DNA of 59,643 nucleotides from Oscillospiraceae bacterium (GCA_015065325.1 SVQO01000013.1:1-59643), one strand, 5' to 3'; positions 1-11,330 are shown, counted from the stretch's first letter. Program-made: numbers and translations. The notes: generated by a model not told the origin, from the letters alone.

Positions 1-125
1 TCGAGGGGAGCGATGGGAGCGCGCGAAGCGAAGAAGCGACCTGAGCGAGTGGCAGCGGTCGAAATTTTGCGTAGCGAATAGCAAGCAAAAAATTTCGGGT
101 ACCGCAACAGGGTCGCCATCCCCTA
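1..125. repeat. GC-rich palindromic element at the window edge
   Basis: No gene is visible in this stretch. It can fold on itself: GCGACC at 36-41 faces GGTCGC at 111-116, GCGGT at 55-59 faces ACCGC at 101-105, and CGAAATTTTGC at 60-70 faces GCAAAAAATTTCG at 85-97. This is a nested, imperfect stem of about 80 bp. It resembles a REP- or MITE-like intergenic element, but no second copy was seen in this window. Confidence 0.45.
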
Positions 126-185
126 CACTTTCCATTTTATTTTCATATACAAATATATTCTCCACAATTTTATGCTTCCGCCCGC

Positions 186-290
186 GGGAGGCTGATAGCC
201 TCCCCTACGATATGTCAAGGATTTTGCAAAAACAAATACGTGTTATCAATGTTTGCATCGTAGGGGACCGACGTCTCGATCTCCCGCACA
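186..290 (+). repeat. Intergenic repeat modules, same family as at 17.0, 21.3-22.0 and 29.5-30.1 kb
   Basis: The stretch contains a GC-rich hairpin (GGGAGGCTGATAGCCTCCC at 187-205) ending in CCTACG. It continues with a tract of about 45 bp (around 203-249) that recurs exactly at about 30017-30063. After that comes the TCAATGTTTGCATCGTAGGGG motif also present at 17038. No coding potential is seen. Confidence 0.6.
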
Positions 291-318
291 CAAAGCATCG
301 TCATTTTGGCAAAACTAC

Positions 319-347
319 TTGTAAAATAAAAGAGAATGTGTTATACT
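319..347 (+). promoter_or_regulatory. Sigma-A promoter of the structured leader and AbrB-like gene
   Basis: A TTGTAA -35 (319-324) and a TATACT -10 (342-347) are separated by 17 bp. TGT directly before the -10 makes an extended -10. Transcription would start near G354, which is exactly the first base of the 13 bp closing helix of the leader RNA. Confidence 0.8.
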
Positions 348-353
348 GTGTAA

Positions 354-517
354 GCCAAATTATATCATTTTAACAATAAAAAGAAGAACGTTATTTATTC
401 ACAGGGGGTATTATACCCTTTTTCCTCTGCACCACGAATTTGATAAAAATGCAAATTCCAACTGTGTGAGTGGATGTAATGTTCTTCATATTGATATAGT
501 TTGGCGACTATCGGAGT
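354..517 (+). ncRNA. Structured 5' leader RNA, class unknown (riboswitch- or 6S-like)
   Basis: The sequence shows nested complementary arms. P1 is 354-366 with 493-505 (13 pairs including one G-U). P2 is 383-393 with 477-487 (11 pairs). P3 is CACAG 400-404 with CUGUG 462-466. P3 encloses two hairpins: P4 at 406-410/414-418 and P5 at 436-442/452-458. The segment starts at the predicted start site and ends just before a terminator that precedes the AbrB-like gene. The layout is that of a transcription-attenuating leader. A free-standing RNA with 6S-like rod shape is the alternative. I recognise no named riboswitch consensus. Confidence 0.6.
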
Positions 518-560
518 TTGCGTTTTTTGTGCGTTTACTTCGGTAGGCGCACTTTTTTTA
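508..560 (+). terminator. Leader terminator with competing antiterminator helix
   Basis: A perfect 10 bp stem with a UUCG loop (529-538 with 543-552) is followed by seven T residues. Segment 508-517 can instead pair with 537-546 (10 contiguous pairs including U-G and G-U). That would open the terminator stem. The two structures exclude each other, which is the usual logic of an attenuator. The gene starts 26 bases further on. Confidence 0.75.
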
Positions 561-585
561 TTTTTGCGAAAGAGAGGAAGGCTTG

Positions 586-822
586 ATGAAAAAGAAATTT
601 GATAATCTCGGCAGGATCTGTATTCCGAAGCATATTCGTGAGGATCTTGCTTTAGATGAAAATTCTTACCTTTCCATTGAATACGACAAAAATCAAAAAC
701 AGATCACCTTGAAAAAAACGGAGCAGACCTGCGCCGTTTGCAGCAGTGCCGACGACCTTTTGCAAATCGAAAACCTCTGCCTTTGTAAAAAATGCCTTCG
801 AAAATTTATCGAGCAAACATAA
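586..822 (+). CDS. AbrB/SpoVT-like DNA-binding protein with C-terminal zinc knuckle
   Basis: The 78-residue protein begins with an AbrB/MazE swapped-hairpin type domain (residues 2-44; LGRICIPKHIREDLAL is the typical core). It ends with a CxxC (49, 52) and CxxC (67, 70) pair likely to bind zinc. Small AbrB relatives of this layout in Clostridia are transcriptional regulators. A TTG at 583 is in frame, but ATG 586 is better spaced from AGAGGAAG at 573-580. It is the only gene behind the structured leader, so its expression is probably attenuated. Its DNA target is unknown. It may regulate its own leader, but that is a guess. Confidence 0.75.
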   Translation: MKKKFDNLGRICIPKHIREDLALDENSYLSIEYDKNQKQITLKKTEQTCAVCSSADDLLQIENLCLCKKCLRKFIEQT

Positions 823-841
823 AGAAGCATTTGAAAAAAGT

Positions 842-885
842 AAATGCTATGGTTGCACAATTTCTGTGTTTCCATAGCATTTTTT
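842..885 (+). terminator. Terminator of the AbrB-like gene
   Basis: AATGCTATGG at 843-852 pairs with CCATAGCATT at 872-881 and is followed by a T-run. The same stem sequence is used in the terminator at 16892. Confidence 0.8.
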
Positions 886-906
886 AATTGATAAGTTTTC
901 AGGGGC

Positions 907-934
907 GCGGGGGAATTTTTCAAAAGTCCCCCGC
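907..934. repeat. GCGGGGGA hairpin, same element as at 22010
   Basis: GCGGGGGA and TCCCCCGC flank an A/T loop with TTTTTCAAAAG. It lies between two convergent genes and may end transcription of the DUF896 gene. A near-identical copy sits at 22010-22037, downstream of the PFOR gene. Confidence 0.6.
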
Positions 935-957
935 ATTCCGTTACCGCTTGTATCCCT

Positions 958-1161
958 TTACTGCTTGATCAAGGGCTCGATGGAGCCGTCCTCATTCCGA
1001 ATATCGATCCTGCCGAGCGCGGCAAGGGTACTGCGGCGGAAATCGGCAATGTACTCCTCCCGAAGTGCCTTCTGCTCCGCCTTTTCCTCAGGGGTCAGCC
1101 CCTCGGGGGTCTTGGACTTGCGGGCAAGAGCGTTGATGCGATCGATCTTTTCCTTGGTCAT
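958..1161 (-). CDS. DUF896 family protein (YnzC-like)
   Basis: This 67-residue protein has the DUF896 pattern: an N-terminal KEKIDRINALARKSKTPEGLT helix pair followed by EEKAEQKALREEYIADFR. B. subtilis YnzC is a small helical cytosolic member of unknown mechanism. The start codon overlaps the stop of the upstream phosphohexomutase gene in an ATGA, so the two are translationally coupled. It is the last gene of the minus-strand block. The family assignment is firm and the function is unknown. Confidence 0.85.
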   Translation of the reverse strand: MTKEKIDRINALARKSKTPEGLTPEEKAEQKALREEYIADFRRSTLAALGRIDIRNEDGSIEPLIKQ

Positions 1162-2669
1162 TTCAGAAATTCCTCCAGAGCCGTGATCACCAGACCCTCC
1201 TTGCCCTTCAGGAATTCGTAGAGCTTTGCGGCAATGCGCTTGGAGCCGCCGAGCACCTGAGATTCCACGTTCATGGGCATCACGGGATCGTGCACGGACA
1301 AACGGAGAAGGAACCAGCCGTCACCGTCCTCGGCAGAAAAGGAGATACGAACGCCCTCGTAGCTGTCGTCGGCAACCTGCCAGCCCATTTTTTTGCCGTA
1401 AGTCTCCAACTCGGCAAGAAGTGCCTCACCGAAGGGACGGAAATCCGGCTCGGTAATATCAAAGCGCAGTTCAAAGGACTCTGCGGGCTCGGGGAGCGCA
1501 GAAATGAGCTCGGTCAGATCCTTGCCCTGTTTCTTCAGCTTTGCCGCTTCAATGAGAATGCGGGTGGCAAGGTAGGCACCGTCGTCCAGGAAATAATTTT
1601 CGCGGAGCGCCGCGTGACCGCTGGTCTCAATGGCAAGGGGGGTATTGATGCCCGCCTCGTTCATTTCGATCGCCTTATTGATCACGTTCTTATAGCCGCG
1701 CTTGAAACGAAGGTGCTTGCCGCCCAAATACTCCTCGATAAAGGTCTTCAGACCGGAGGAGGTAATGGAGTCGGTCACCACACTGCCGCCCTCGTTGCCT
1801 TGGAGAGCAATGACGGAAGCCAGCGCTACCAGACGGTTACGGTTGATCTCGCGGCCGGTGGAATCCACACAGCCGGCACGGTCTACGTCCGTATCGAAAA
1901 TAATACCCAGATCCGCGCCCGAACGCTTGACGGCGTTGCAGGCAAATTCCATAGCAGTCTTGTTTTCGGGGTTGGGGATATGGTTGGGGAAGGAGCCGTC
2001 GGGCTCCAAAAACTCGGATCCGCTGCAATCCGCACCCAAGGGCTCAAGAACCTTTTCCACGTAAAAGCCACCGGCACCGTTTCCTGCGTCCACGGTCACG
2101 TGAAAGCCCTTCAAGGGGAGATCGGCACCGCCCACACCGTCGGAGATCAGCTTACGCAGTCTTGCGGCGTAGGTATCCATATAATTGACCTCGCGGATCG
2201 CACCGCCTTCTGCGTCACAGGCACCCTGCTCCTCCTGGCAAAGCAGAAGGATCTGCTTGATATCGTCCCCCTCCAGACCGCCGGTAGGCAGGAAGAACTT
2301 CAAGCCGTTGCGGTTCCAGGGGTGGTGGGAAGCGGTGATCTGCACCGCCGCATCCGTATTCAGATCCAGCGTGGTCATAAACATAGCGGGGGTAGAGGAC
2401 AGACCGGTAGAAAGCACGGTAAAGCCCTTTTTCACCAAAACCTCGGACAAAATTTTCGCGATGCGGGGACCGGAGAGACGGCTGTCCCGTCCGATGGCGA
2501 CCACGGGCGCCTTTTTCTCGGTTTTCTTCTGCAGCCACAGAGCAAAGGCGGAAGCGATCTTGGCAATGACCCGGTCGGTCAGATCTACGCTCTGTCCTTC
2601 TACGCCCTCCAGAGCAACGCCGCGGATATCGGTTCCGCTTTTCAAATGTTTCCAGGGATCTCTAAGCAT
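1158..2669 (-). CDS. Phosphomannomutase/phosphoglucomutase family enzyme
   Basis: The 503-residue alpha-D-phosphohexomutase interconverts hexose 1- and 6-phosphates through a phosphoserine. Visible motifs are the phosphoserine loop TASHHPWNRNG (Pro of the usual TASHNP kept, Asn replaced by His), the metal loop DTDVDRAG and the sugar loop ETSGHAAL. ATG 2669 follows AAAGGAG and begins the family N-terminus (MLRDPWKHLKSGTDIRG). An in-frame start 114 bases upstream would lie inside ftsK. It begins 13 bases after the ftsK stop. Whether mannose or glucose phosphate is preferred cannot be read from the sequence. Confidence 0.88.
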   Translation of the reverse strand: MLRDPWKHLKSGTDIRGVALEGVEGQSVDLTDRVIAKIASAFALWLQKKTEKKAPVVAIGRDSRLSGPRIAKILSEVLVKKGFTVLSTGLSSTPAMFMTTLDLNTDAAVQITASHHPWNRNGLKFFLPTGGLEGDDIKQILLLCQEEQGACDAEGGAIREVNYMDTYAARLRKLISDGVGGADLPLKGFHVTVDAGNGAGGFYVEKVLEPLGADCSGSEFLEPDGSFPNHIPNPENKTAMEFACNAVKRSGADLGIIFDTDVDRAGCVDSTGREINRNRLVALASVIALQGNEGGSVVTDSITSSGLKTFIEEYLGGKHLRFKRGYKNVINKAIEMNEAGINTPLAIETSGHAALRENYFLDDGAYLATRILIEAAKLKKQGKDLTELISALPEPAESFELRFDITEPDFRPFGEALLAELETYGKKMGWQVADDSYEGVRISFSAEDGDGWFLLRLSVHDPVMPMNVESQVLGGSKRIAAKLYEFLKGKEGLVITALEEFLK

Positions 2670-2682
2670 ATTTTTTCTCCTT

Positions 2683-5358
2683 TCAGCTAATGGGATGATC
2701 TTCCAATGCACGCATTTTATACTCGGCGTAATACTGCTCGGTCCAAAGGACCTCACGGGGCTTGGAGCCTGCGTATTCTCCAACCACGTTCATTTCCGCC
2801 ATATAGTCGATCAGCTTTGCGGCGCGGGCGTAGCCTACGGAAAGCTTTCTCTGCAATAGGGAGGTGGAGATCTTTTTCTCCGCCACCGCAATATCGATGG
2901 CCTTTTCCAAAAGGGCGTCCTTGTCGGCAAAAAGGCCGATGGAGCCGGCGGGAGTATCCTCGTCCTCGTAGCCGCCGAAGCCCTTCTTTTTCTCACCGCA
3001 TTTCTGCGCTTCACGCTCGATGAGGTTGGAAACGGATTCGTCGTAGGCGGCACCGCGCTGAGAGCGGATAAAGTCGCAGATCGACTCTACCTCGGAATCG
3101 GACACGAAGCAACCCTGCACGCGCAAAGGCTTGGAGGAGCCAACGGGAGCGTAGAGCATATCGCCCTTCCCCAAAAGCTTTTCCGCGCCGATGATATCGA
3201 TGATGGTACGGCTATCCACCTGGCTGGCAACGGTGCAGGCGATACGGCTGGGTACGTTTGCCTTGATCAGACCGGTAATAACGTCCACGGAGGGTCGCTG
3301 GGTACCGATGACCAGATGCATTCCCGCGGCACGCGCCTTCTGCGCCAGTCGGCAAATGCTGGTTTCCACCTCGTTTTTGGCAGTCATCATCAGATCGGCA
3401 AGCTCGTCGATGACAATGACGATATAGCTCATCTGCTTGCGGTCTGGATCGTTCTTCACCGCCGCGTTATAGCCCTTGATATCACGGGCACCCACTTCCT
3501 CCAGCTCGATGAAGCGCTTCTCCATCTCGATCACCGCCCAGTTCAGAGCGCCTGCCGCCTTTTTGGAGTCGCTGACCACGGGAACCAGAAGGTGGGGGAT
3601 GCCGTTGTACTTGTTGAATTCTACCTTTTTCGGGTCGATGAGGATCATCTGCACCTCCTCAGGGGAGGCACGGTAGAGCATACTGACGATCAGAGAGTTC
3701 AGACAAACGGATTTACCCATACCCGTTGCACCTGCAATGAGGATATGGGGCATTTTGGAAAGGTCGCTGTAAATGTAATTGCCTGCCACGTCCTTGCCCA
3801 GCGTGCAGTACAGGGGAGAGGAGTTTTCAAAATTCTCGCTTTCAATGAGCTCGCGGACGAACACCGTATCTCTTGCCTTGTTGGGAACCTCGATGCCCAC
3901 CGCTTCCTTTCCGGGGATGGGGGCTTCGATACGGACACCGCTGGAGGCAGTGGCAAGGGCAATATCATCGGTCAGATTGACGATGGAGCGAACGCGCACG
4001 CCCCGCTGAGGCTGCAGCTCGTATCGGGTAACGGCGGGACCCTTGGAAATGCCGCTGACCGTGGTCTTGACTCCGAAGCTTTCCAGCGTCTCTACCAGCT
4101 TTCTGGCGGTATTCTCCTGCTCGGAGCGACTGCCGGGATTGGGGGGCGGTGCCGCACCCAAAAGGGAGATGGGCGGGAAGTGATATTCCTCCTCAATGTC
4201 GTCGTTCACGTCCTCCTCGCTGAGAGCAAGGCTTTCCTTTTCCGCTTCCGGCTCGGGCAAGGGCTCGCCCAAGGACGCCTTCAGCTCACGCTCCGCCTCG
4301 GCAAGCTCTTCTTCCTCCAAGGGGAAGGAAAGGGGCTCGTCGAAACGAACGGGCGCGTCCGGATCCGCAGGCTCGTCGAAACGGACGGGATCGTCCTGAA
4401 ACAGACTCTTTCCCGTAGAGGGGGGACGGGAGAAGATCTCCTGCACCTGCGCGTGGAGATCGGGCACGGGCTCGGACTCCATTTCCTCGATGGGAGTGAT
4501 CTCCCGCACCTCTTTTTCAGGCTTGGGAGCAAGGGCGGCGGCTTCCTCTAAGGGAAGACGGATCCGAACCTCATCGTCGGGCACCAGATCCTCGGGGGGC
4601 GTTTCGGTCACCTCCTCACCGCTGTCCACAATGGCGGCGCATTTGCCCTTTTTGCCTTTTTTCTTTTCTTCCTGAAAGCGAAGCTTTTCCTCCTCCGCTC
4701 TTTTTTGGGCAAGGAGAAGCTTCTCCTCCTCGCGGCGTTCACGGTCCAGCTCGCGGCGCTCCTGCCGTTCCTCTCTGCCCTCCTGCATTTTTTCGCCAAG
4801 AGGGATGAAAATGGCGCGGATCAGATCTGCGGGGGTCTTGCCGAACATCAGAAGAGACAGGACCAAAACGCCCAGTATGCCGATAACGGGCATAAAGTAG
4901 CCCAGGATCATATACAAAAAGCGTCCCACGGTACCGCCCACGAGACCGCCCGTGGTAAAGTCCAGACCGCCCTTCCAGTTGGCGGTGGCGGACCAGGTCA
5001 TTTCCGTTTTGGAAAAGAAGCCGCAAAGGGCACCGATAAAGGTCATGTTGCCGAAGGTGAACCAAAATTTATATACGTTACTTCCCGCGGCAAGATCTCT
5101 CTTATAAAAAACGGCGTGGAGGAGCAACAGGGGCGGCAAGGCGTAAGCGCCACCCGAAAACAGTCCCTTCAAACAAATTGCCGCCCAGTCTCCCAAAACG
5201 CCCAATTTCTTTCCGAAAATAAAGCACAGGGTAAAAAAGAGCGCAAAAAGGGTGAGGATAAAGGGCATCATAATATGAAGCGCCCGATCCTCCGGCTGAA
5301 TTTTTTTCTTTTTGATCTCCTTGGGGGAGCGACGGGCAGTTTTACTTTTTTGTGCCAT
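2683..5358 (-). CDS. ftsK: FtsK/SpoIIIE family DNA translocase
   Basis: The 891-residue membrane ATPase pumps chromosome ends through the division or sporulation septum. Residues 30-175 contain about four membrane segments. A charged linker (190-400) rich in Glu and Arg follows. The motor has Walker A GATGMGKS near 544-551 and the family signature LIDPKKVEFNKYNGIPHL. A C-terminal winged-helix gamma domain for reading polar DNA motifs ends the protein. ATG 5358 overlaps the upstream stop in TGATG. With spo0A in the same window, a SpoIIIE role in sporulation is plausible, but FtsK and SpoIIIE cannot be separated here. Confidence 0.93.
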   Translation of the reverse strand: MAQKSKTARRSPKEIKKKKIQPEDRALHIMMPFILTLFALFFTLCFIFGKKLGVLGDWAAICLKGLFSGGAYALPPLLLLHAVFYKRDLAAGSNVYKFWFTFGNMTFIGALCGFFSKTEMTWSATANWKGGLDFTTGGLVGGTVGRFLYMILGYFMPVIGILGVLVLSLLMFGKTPADLIRAIFIPLGEKMQEGREERQERRELDRERREEEKLLLAQKRAEEEKLRFQEEKKKGKKGKCAAIVDSGEEVTETPPEDLVPDDEVRIRLPLEEAAALAPKPEKEVREITPIEEMESEPVPDLHAQVQEIFSRPPSTGKSLFQDDPVRFDEPADPDAPVRFDEPLSFPLEEEELAEAERELKASLGEPLPEPEAEKESLALSEEDVNDDIEEEYHFPPISLLGAAPPPNPGSRSEQENTARKLVETLESFGVKTTVSGISKGPAVTRYELQPQRGVRVRSIVNLTDDIALATASSGVRIEAPIPGKEAVGIEVPNKARDTVFVRELIESENFENSSPLYCTLGKDVAGNYIYSDLSKMPHILIAGATGMGKSVCLNSLIVSMLYRASPEEVQMILIDPKKVEFNKYNGIPHLLVPVVSDSKKAAGALNWAVIEMEKRFIELEEVGARDIKGYNAAVKNDPDRKQMSYIVIVIDELADLMMTAKNEVETSICRLAQKARAAGMHLVIGTQRPSVDVITGLIKANVPSRIACTVASQVDSRTIIDIIGAEKLLGKGDMLYAPVGSSKPLRVQGCFVSDSEVESICDFIRSQRGAAYDESVSNLIEREAQKCGEKKKGFGGYEDEDTPAGSIGLFADKDALLEKAIDIAVAEKKISTSLLQRKLSVGYARAAKLIDYMAEMNVVGEYAGSKPREVLWTEQYYAEYKMRALEDHPIS

Positions 5359-5690
5359 CAAATGTCCTCCGTATTTGCAGTCAGTCGGATCAGTAGGTCG
5401 GTATCGTCGGGGCAGACCCCGTTCATTGCCGCCTTATTGCTGACCCTGGCATTGCATTTTTCGCATTTATAGTAAATGACGAAGCCCTTTTTCGGATGGG
5501 GCTCCGTGCGGATGGGAATCAGTCGTCCTTTGCAGGGATTTGCCCGATCGCCGGGACAAAGATCCACGTGCAGAGAGGTGAGACAAAAGGGGCAGTGGTC
5601 ACGGCTGGTCACCTCATTGGGGGGTACTTTTTTCCCGCAAGAGGTGCAGACAAAGCCACTGTCATTCTTCTGAAAGCGTTTGGACTCCAT
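5358..5690 (-). CDS. RNHCP domain zinc protein
   Basis: The 110-residue protein carries CxxC at its N-terminus (CTSCGKK) and the RNHCP-type core DHCPFCLTSLHVDLCPGD. A further CEKC follows near residue 80, so it probably holds two zinc ribbons. RNHCP proteins are small and poorly studied; no reaction is established that I can assign. ATG 5690 follows AAGGGA and lies 29 bases inside the upstream transferase gene. Its end overlaps the ftsK start, so translation of the three genes is coupled. Confidence 0.8.
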   Translation of the reverse strand: MESKRFQKNDSGFVCTSCGKKVPPNEVTSRDHCPFCLTSLHVDLCPGDRANPCKGRLIPIRTEPHPKKGFVIYYKCEKCNARVSNKAAMNGVCPDDTDLLIRLTANTEDI

Positions 5691-6189
5691 CAAAATCCCT
5701 TCCTTCCTCGGCAGCGATCAAAAGTCGGTAGGAGCCGAGAAGCCTTTCCCGCAGGATATAGCGCTTCCCGCCGTATTCGGCAAAGCCGTCTCTTACCGCC
5801 ACCTGATTTGTGATCGAAAGTCCCTCGCCCACAAGCTTTGCCACCGCTTCCTTGGCACACCAAACGAAGGAGAAGGGAAGTGCCCTCTCCTCGGGGGAAA
5901 ATTTTTCCTCGGCGATGCGGGGACGGCTTTCGTCCGCACGCTCCGCATCGATGCCAAGGGGAAGCTCTGCAAAGGCGCAAGCGTACAGAGACCCCGTATG
6001 GGTCACGGAAATATAAGCACGCCCCGAGGGAAAGTAGGGCTTTCCCTTGGGGGTACGACGAACTTCTTCGGGCAAGTTCCCCGTCTTTTGCCAAAAAGCG
6101 TCCAGCGCCTCCCGAAAGAGGGCATCGGATCGCTCTCGGGCGTCTCCCTCGGTCAAGCGAAGGAAACAGTAAAGGGTCTTATTTATCAT
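5662..6189 (-). CDS. 4'-phosphopantetheinyl transferase superfamily protein
   Basis: The 175-residue protein is of the Sfp/AcpS superfamily. It moves the 4'-phosphopantetheine arm of CoA to a serine of carrier proteins. The magnesium and catalytic motifs GIDAE (near 79) and [12 protein letters not shown] (the WxxKEA element) are visible. At this length it is shorter than Sfp (about 224) and longer than AcpS (about 120). It starts 11 bases inside the end of gyrA. Whether it serves fatty acid synthase or a secondary pathway cannot be told here. Confidence 0.82.
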   Translation of the reverse strand: MINKTLYCFLRLTEGDARERSDALFREALDAFWQKTGNLPEEVRRTPKGKPYFPSGRAYISVTHTGSLYACAFAELPLGIDAERADESRPRIAEEKFSPEERALPFSFVWCAKEAVAKLVGEGLSITNQVAVRDGFAEYGGKRYILRERLLGSYRLLIAAEEGRDFDGVQTLSEE

Positions 6190-8737
6190 CGTCGGAGGCT
6201 TCTTCCTCGATTTCCTCGGTCTCGGGCAGATCGGGAACCTCCTCCCCGAAGATCTCCTCTCCGGATTCCTCAGCGTTTTCCGCTTCCTTTGCCAGCTCCT
6301 CGTCGGGGGTGACTCTCTGGAGAGAGGTCAGCTTTTCCCCTTCCTCGGGACGCATCACGTAAATACCTGCCGAGCCTCTGCCTACCTTGGAGATATCGGC
6401 GGCGTGTACGCGGACCAGCTTGCCGTCGGAGGCAATGAGAAGCAGGTCGTCCTCCTCGTTTACCGCAAGAATACCGATCAGCTTGTCGCCTGCCTTACCG
6501 CCCAGCGCCTGACACTTCATACCCTTACCGCCGCGGTGCTTGGTGGAAAATTCGTCGAAGCTGCTGCGCTTGCCTACACCGTTGTCGGTCATGGTCAAAA
6601 GGCTTCTTTCCTCGCCCTCGTGGGCAATGGAGACCGCACCGCAAATCGCGGCACCCTCTCCCAGACGCATGGCTCTGACGCCGCGGGCAGTTCTGCCCAT
6701 CAGACGGATCTCACTTTCCGCAAAGCGAACGCCGAGACCCGAGGTGGCTGCCACGAACAGATCCTGATTCCCCTCGGTCTTATTCACAAAGAGAAGCTCG
6801 TCACCGTCGTTGAGTGTGATTGCCTTTACACCGTCGCGGCGCACGTGACGGAAGAGCTTTAAGGGGGTACGCTTTACGAAGCCGTCGCGGGTCACGAAGG
6901 AAAGGATCTCCTCGGTGCCCAGCTTCTGTACGGACAGGTACGCGGTGATCTTCTCGTTTTCCTTCAGATTCAGTACGTTGACCAGATTGGTTCCCTTGGC
7001 GGTTCTGGATGCCTCGGGGATCTCGTAGCACTTTTTCACGTACAGTCTGCCCTGATTGGAGAAGAAGAAGACGAAGTTATGGCTGTGGCTGACGAACAGG
7101 TCGCGGATAGAGTCCTCCTCCTTGGTGGTCAGCGCCTTCATACCCTTACCGCCTGCACGCTGTGCCTCGTAATCGCTCAGCTTCTGACGCTTGATATAAC
7201 CTGCGTGGGTAATGGTCACCACTGCCTTATGCTTTTCGATCAGGTCCTCCAGCACGATATCGTCTGCCGCCTGCTCGATGGTGGTTCTTCTTTCATCGCC
7301 GAATTTCTTGCGGATCTCCAGAAGCTCCTCCTTCAAAACCTCAAGCAGCTTTGCCTCGTCGGCAAGGATGCCCTCCAGATAAGCGACCAGCTTCTGCTTT
7401 TCCGCCATTTCCTCCAGGATCTTTTCGATCTCAAGACCCGCAAGACGTCCCAAAGGCATTTCCACGATGGCCTGACCCTGTACGTCGGAAAGGGCAAAGC
7501 GTGCGATCAGCGCCGCCTTGGCTTCCGCTACGGTCTTATGCTCGCGGATGATGCGGATCACCTCGTCGATGTTATCAATGGCGATCTTATAGCCCTCCAA
7601 AACGTGGAGACGGGCAAGTGCCTTATTCAGGTCGAAGCGAACGCGGCGTGCGGTCACCTCCTCCTGATGCTTTAAGTAGTGAGAAAGCATCTGCTTGAGA
7701 GACAGGGTCTTGGGCTCACCGTTTACCAGTGCCAGCATATTCATGGCAAAGGTCTCCTGCAAACGGGAATACTTGTAGAGGAGATTGAGAATGACCTCGC
7801 GGTTTACGTCGTGGCGAAGCTCGATGACGATGCGGATCTTCCCCTTGCAGCTTTCGTCGCGCAGATCGACGATGCCATCGATCCTCTTATCCTTGACCAG
7901 ATCCGCAATTCCCTTGACCAGATCGGACTTGTTCACCTGATAGGGGATCTCGTCCACGATGATACATTCCCGCTTGCCGCGGGTCTCAAAATGGGTACGG
8001 CTTCTCATCAGCACCTTGCCGCGGCCGGTCAGATACGCCTGCTCGATGCCGTTGGTGCCGTAAATCTTGGCGGCGGTGGGGAAGTCGGGACCCTTGACGA
8101 ACTGCATCAGGTCGCGGACCTCGCAGGAGGGATTGTCCATCAGGTAAATGACCGCGTCAATGACCTCGCACAGATTGTGGGGAGGAATATTGGTAGCCAT
8201 ACCTACGGCAATACCCACCGAGCCGTTACACAAAAGGTTGGGGAAGCGGCTGGGGAGCACCGTGGGCTCCTTCAGCTTATTGTCGAAGTTGGGGACGAAA
8301 TCCACCACGTCCTTTTCGATATCCTGGAGCATGGAATTTGCCATTCTCGCCATTCTCGCCTCGGTATAACGGTAAGCGGCGGCACCGTCACCGTCGATAT
8401 TGCCGAAGTTACCGTGACCCTCTACCAGAGGATAGCGCATGGAAAAGCCCTGTGCCAGACGGACCATGGCGTCGTAAACGGCACTGTCGCCGTGGGGGTG
8501 GTAATGACCCAGCACGTTACCTACCGTGGTAGCAGACTTGCGGAAGGGCTTGTCGTGGGTCAATTTATCCTCGTACATGGCGTACAAAATTCTGCGGTGT
8601 ACGGGCTTGAGACCGTCACGGACGTCGGGAAGGGCACGACCCACGATAACACTCATGGAATAGTCGATATAGCTCTTCTTGATCTCCTTGACGATATCGA
8701 TATTTTCAATTTTCTGACCGTTTAAATTCAGTTCCAT
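6179..8737 (-). CDS. gyrA: DNA gyrase subunit A
   Basis: The 852-residue protein is the DNA breakage-reunion subunit of gyrase. The N-terminal region shows [40 protein letters not shown] and the active-site tyrosine in [11 protein letters not shown]. The C-terminal beta-pinwheel carries QRAGGKG, a variant of the GyrA box that wraps DNA and separates gyrase from topoisomerase IV. It ends in an acidic tail. ATG 8737 has AAGGAA about 12 bases upstream. A gap of 253 bp with DnaA boxes separates it from gyrB. Confidence 0.95.
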   Translation of the reverse strand: MELNLNGQKIENIDIVKEIKKSYIDYSMSVIVGRALPDVRDGLKPVHRRILYAMYEDKLTHDKPFRKSATTVGNVLGHYHPHGDSAVYDAMVRLAQGFSMRYPLVEGHGNFGNIDGDGAAAYRYTEARMARMANSMLQDIEKDVVDFVPNFDNKLKEPTVLPSRFPNLLCNGSVGIAVGMATNIPPHNLCEVIDAVIYLMDNPSCEVRDLMQFVKGPDFPTAAKIYGTNGIEQAYLTGRGKVLMRSRTHFETRGKRECIIVDEIPYQVNKSDLVKGIADLVKDKRIDGIVDLRDESCKGKIRIVIELRHDVNREVILNLLYKYSRLQETFAMNMLALVNGEPKTLSLKQMLSHYLKHQEEVTARRVRFDLNKALARLHVLEGYKIAIDNIDEVIRIIREHKTVAEAKAALIARFALSDVQGQAIVEMPLGRLAGLEIEKILEEMAEKQKLVAYLEGILADEAKLLEVLKEELLEIRKKFGDERRTTIEQAADDIVLEDLIEKHKAVVTITHAGYIKRQKLSDYEAQRAGGKGMKALTTKEEDSIRDLFVSHSHNFVFFFSNQGRLYVKKCYEIPEASRTAKGTNLVNVLNLKENEKITAYLSVQKLGTEEILSFVTRDGFVKRTPLKLFRHVRRDGVKAITLNDGDELLFVNKTEGNQDLFVAATSGLGVRFAESEIRLMGRTARGVRAMRLGEGAAICGAVSIAHEGEERSLLTMTDNGVGKRSSFDEFSTKHRGGKGMKCQALGGKAGDKLIGILAVNEEDDLLLIASDGKLVRVHAADISKVGRGSAGIYVMRPEEGEKLTSLQRVTPDEELAKEAENAEESGEEIFGEEVPDLPETEEIEEEASDDDK

Positions 8738-8830
8738 ATTTGAAAAAGTTCCTTTCTTTCGGTGGAAAAAGCTTTTGTTTCACGCGCCATGTTTCACGGC
8801 GCATCATTTCCCGCGGATCGCTTTCTCTCT

Positions 8831-8989
8831 TGTGGAAAAAGCGGGGAAAAATTTGTCAAATTCTGCGGAAAAAGTCCCGTATTTCCTGACTTTTTAAGCC
8901 TTTTTTTCTGTGGTAAAGTTTTCCACAGGGTTGTGGAAAACGAAAATGATTTTTCAAAGTTACACACACTTTCCACAGAGTTTTCCACA
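8831..8989. promoter_or_regulatory. DnaA-box cluster between gyrB and gyrA
   Basis: The gap contains TTTTCCACA or its complement at 8831-8839, 8919-8927, 8932-8940 and 8981-8989, plus CTTTCCACA at 8969-8977. Each differs by one or two bases from TTATCCACA. The pair at 8919 and 8932 is head to head. Such density points to DnaA binding, either as part of the origin region or as control of gyrA transcription. A TTGACA at about 8855 (minus strand) could be a -35, but no good -10 follows. Confidence 0.7.
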
Positions 8990-8990
8990 G

Positions 8991-11072
<2,082 letters not shown>

Positions 11073-11330
11073 TTATTTTTCTTCGGCAAGGGATTTTGCC
11101 GAGCGGGAGGAAGAATACAGACTGTCTTTTCCGTAGGCGTTGGTCAGGATCAGAGAATTGACCTGGCGCAGAGATCGCTTCGGAAGCACGGAATCTCCTC
11201 CCGTACCCAGCTTTCGTATAAAGTTTCGGGTATCCTTTTGCACCGTGGCGCTTTCCGCATTGAGGATCAGCACCACCTTATTTTTCGGGATGGCAGAGCC
11301 GTCTCCCGGATCCAAAAAGGGATTTTTCAT
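11073..11330 (-). CDS. DUF370/RemB-like small regulator
   Basis: The 85-residue protein lies between recF and gyrB, the place of yaaB/remB in Bacillus, where RemA/RemB-type proteins activate biofilm matrix genes. The central VVLILNAESATVQKDTRNFIRKL and the closing SLILTNAYGKDSLYSSSRS fit the DUF370 pattern of two strands with a Ser-rich end. The match is moderate and position carries part of the call. Its ATG overlaps the recF stop (ATGA). Confidence 0.65.
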   Translation of the reverse strand: MKNPFLDPGDGSAIPKNKVVLILNAESATVQKDTRNFIRKLGTGGDSVLPKRSLRQVNSLILTNAYGKDSLYSSSRSAKSLAEEK

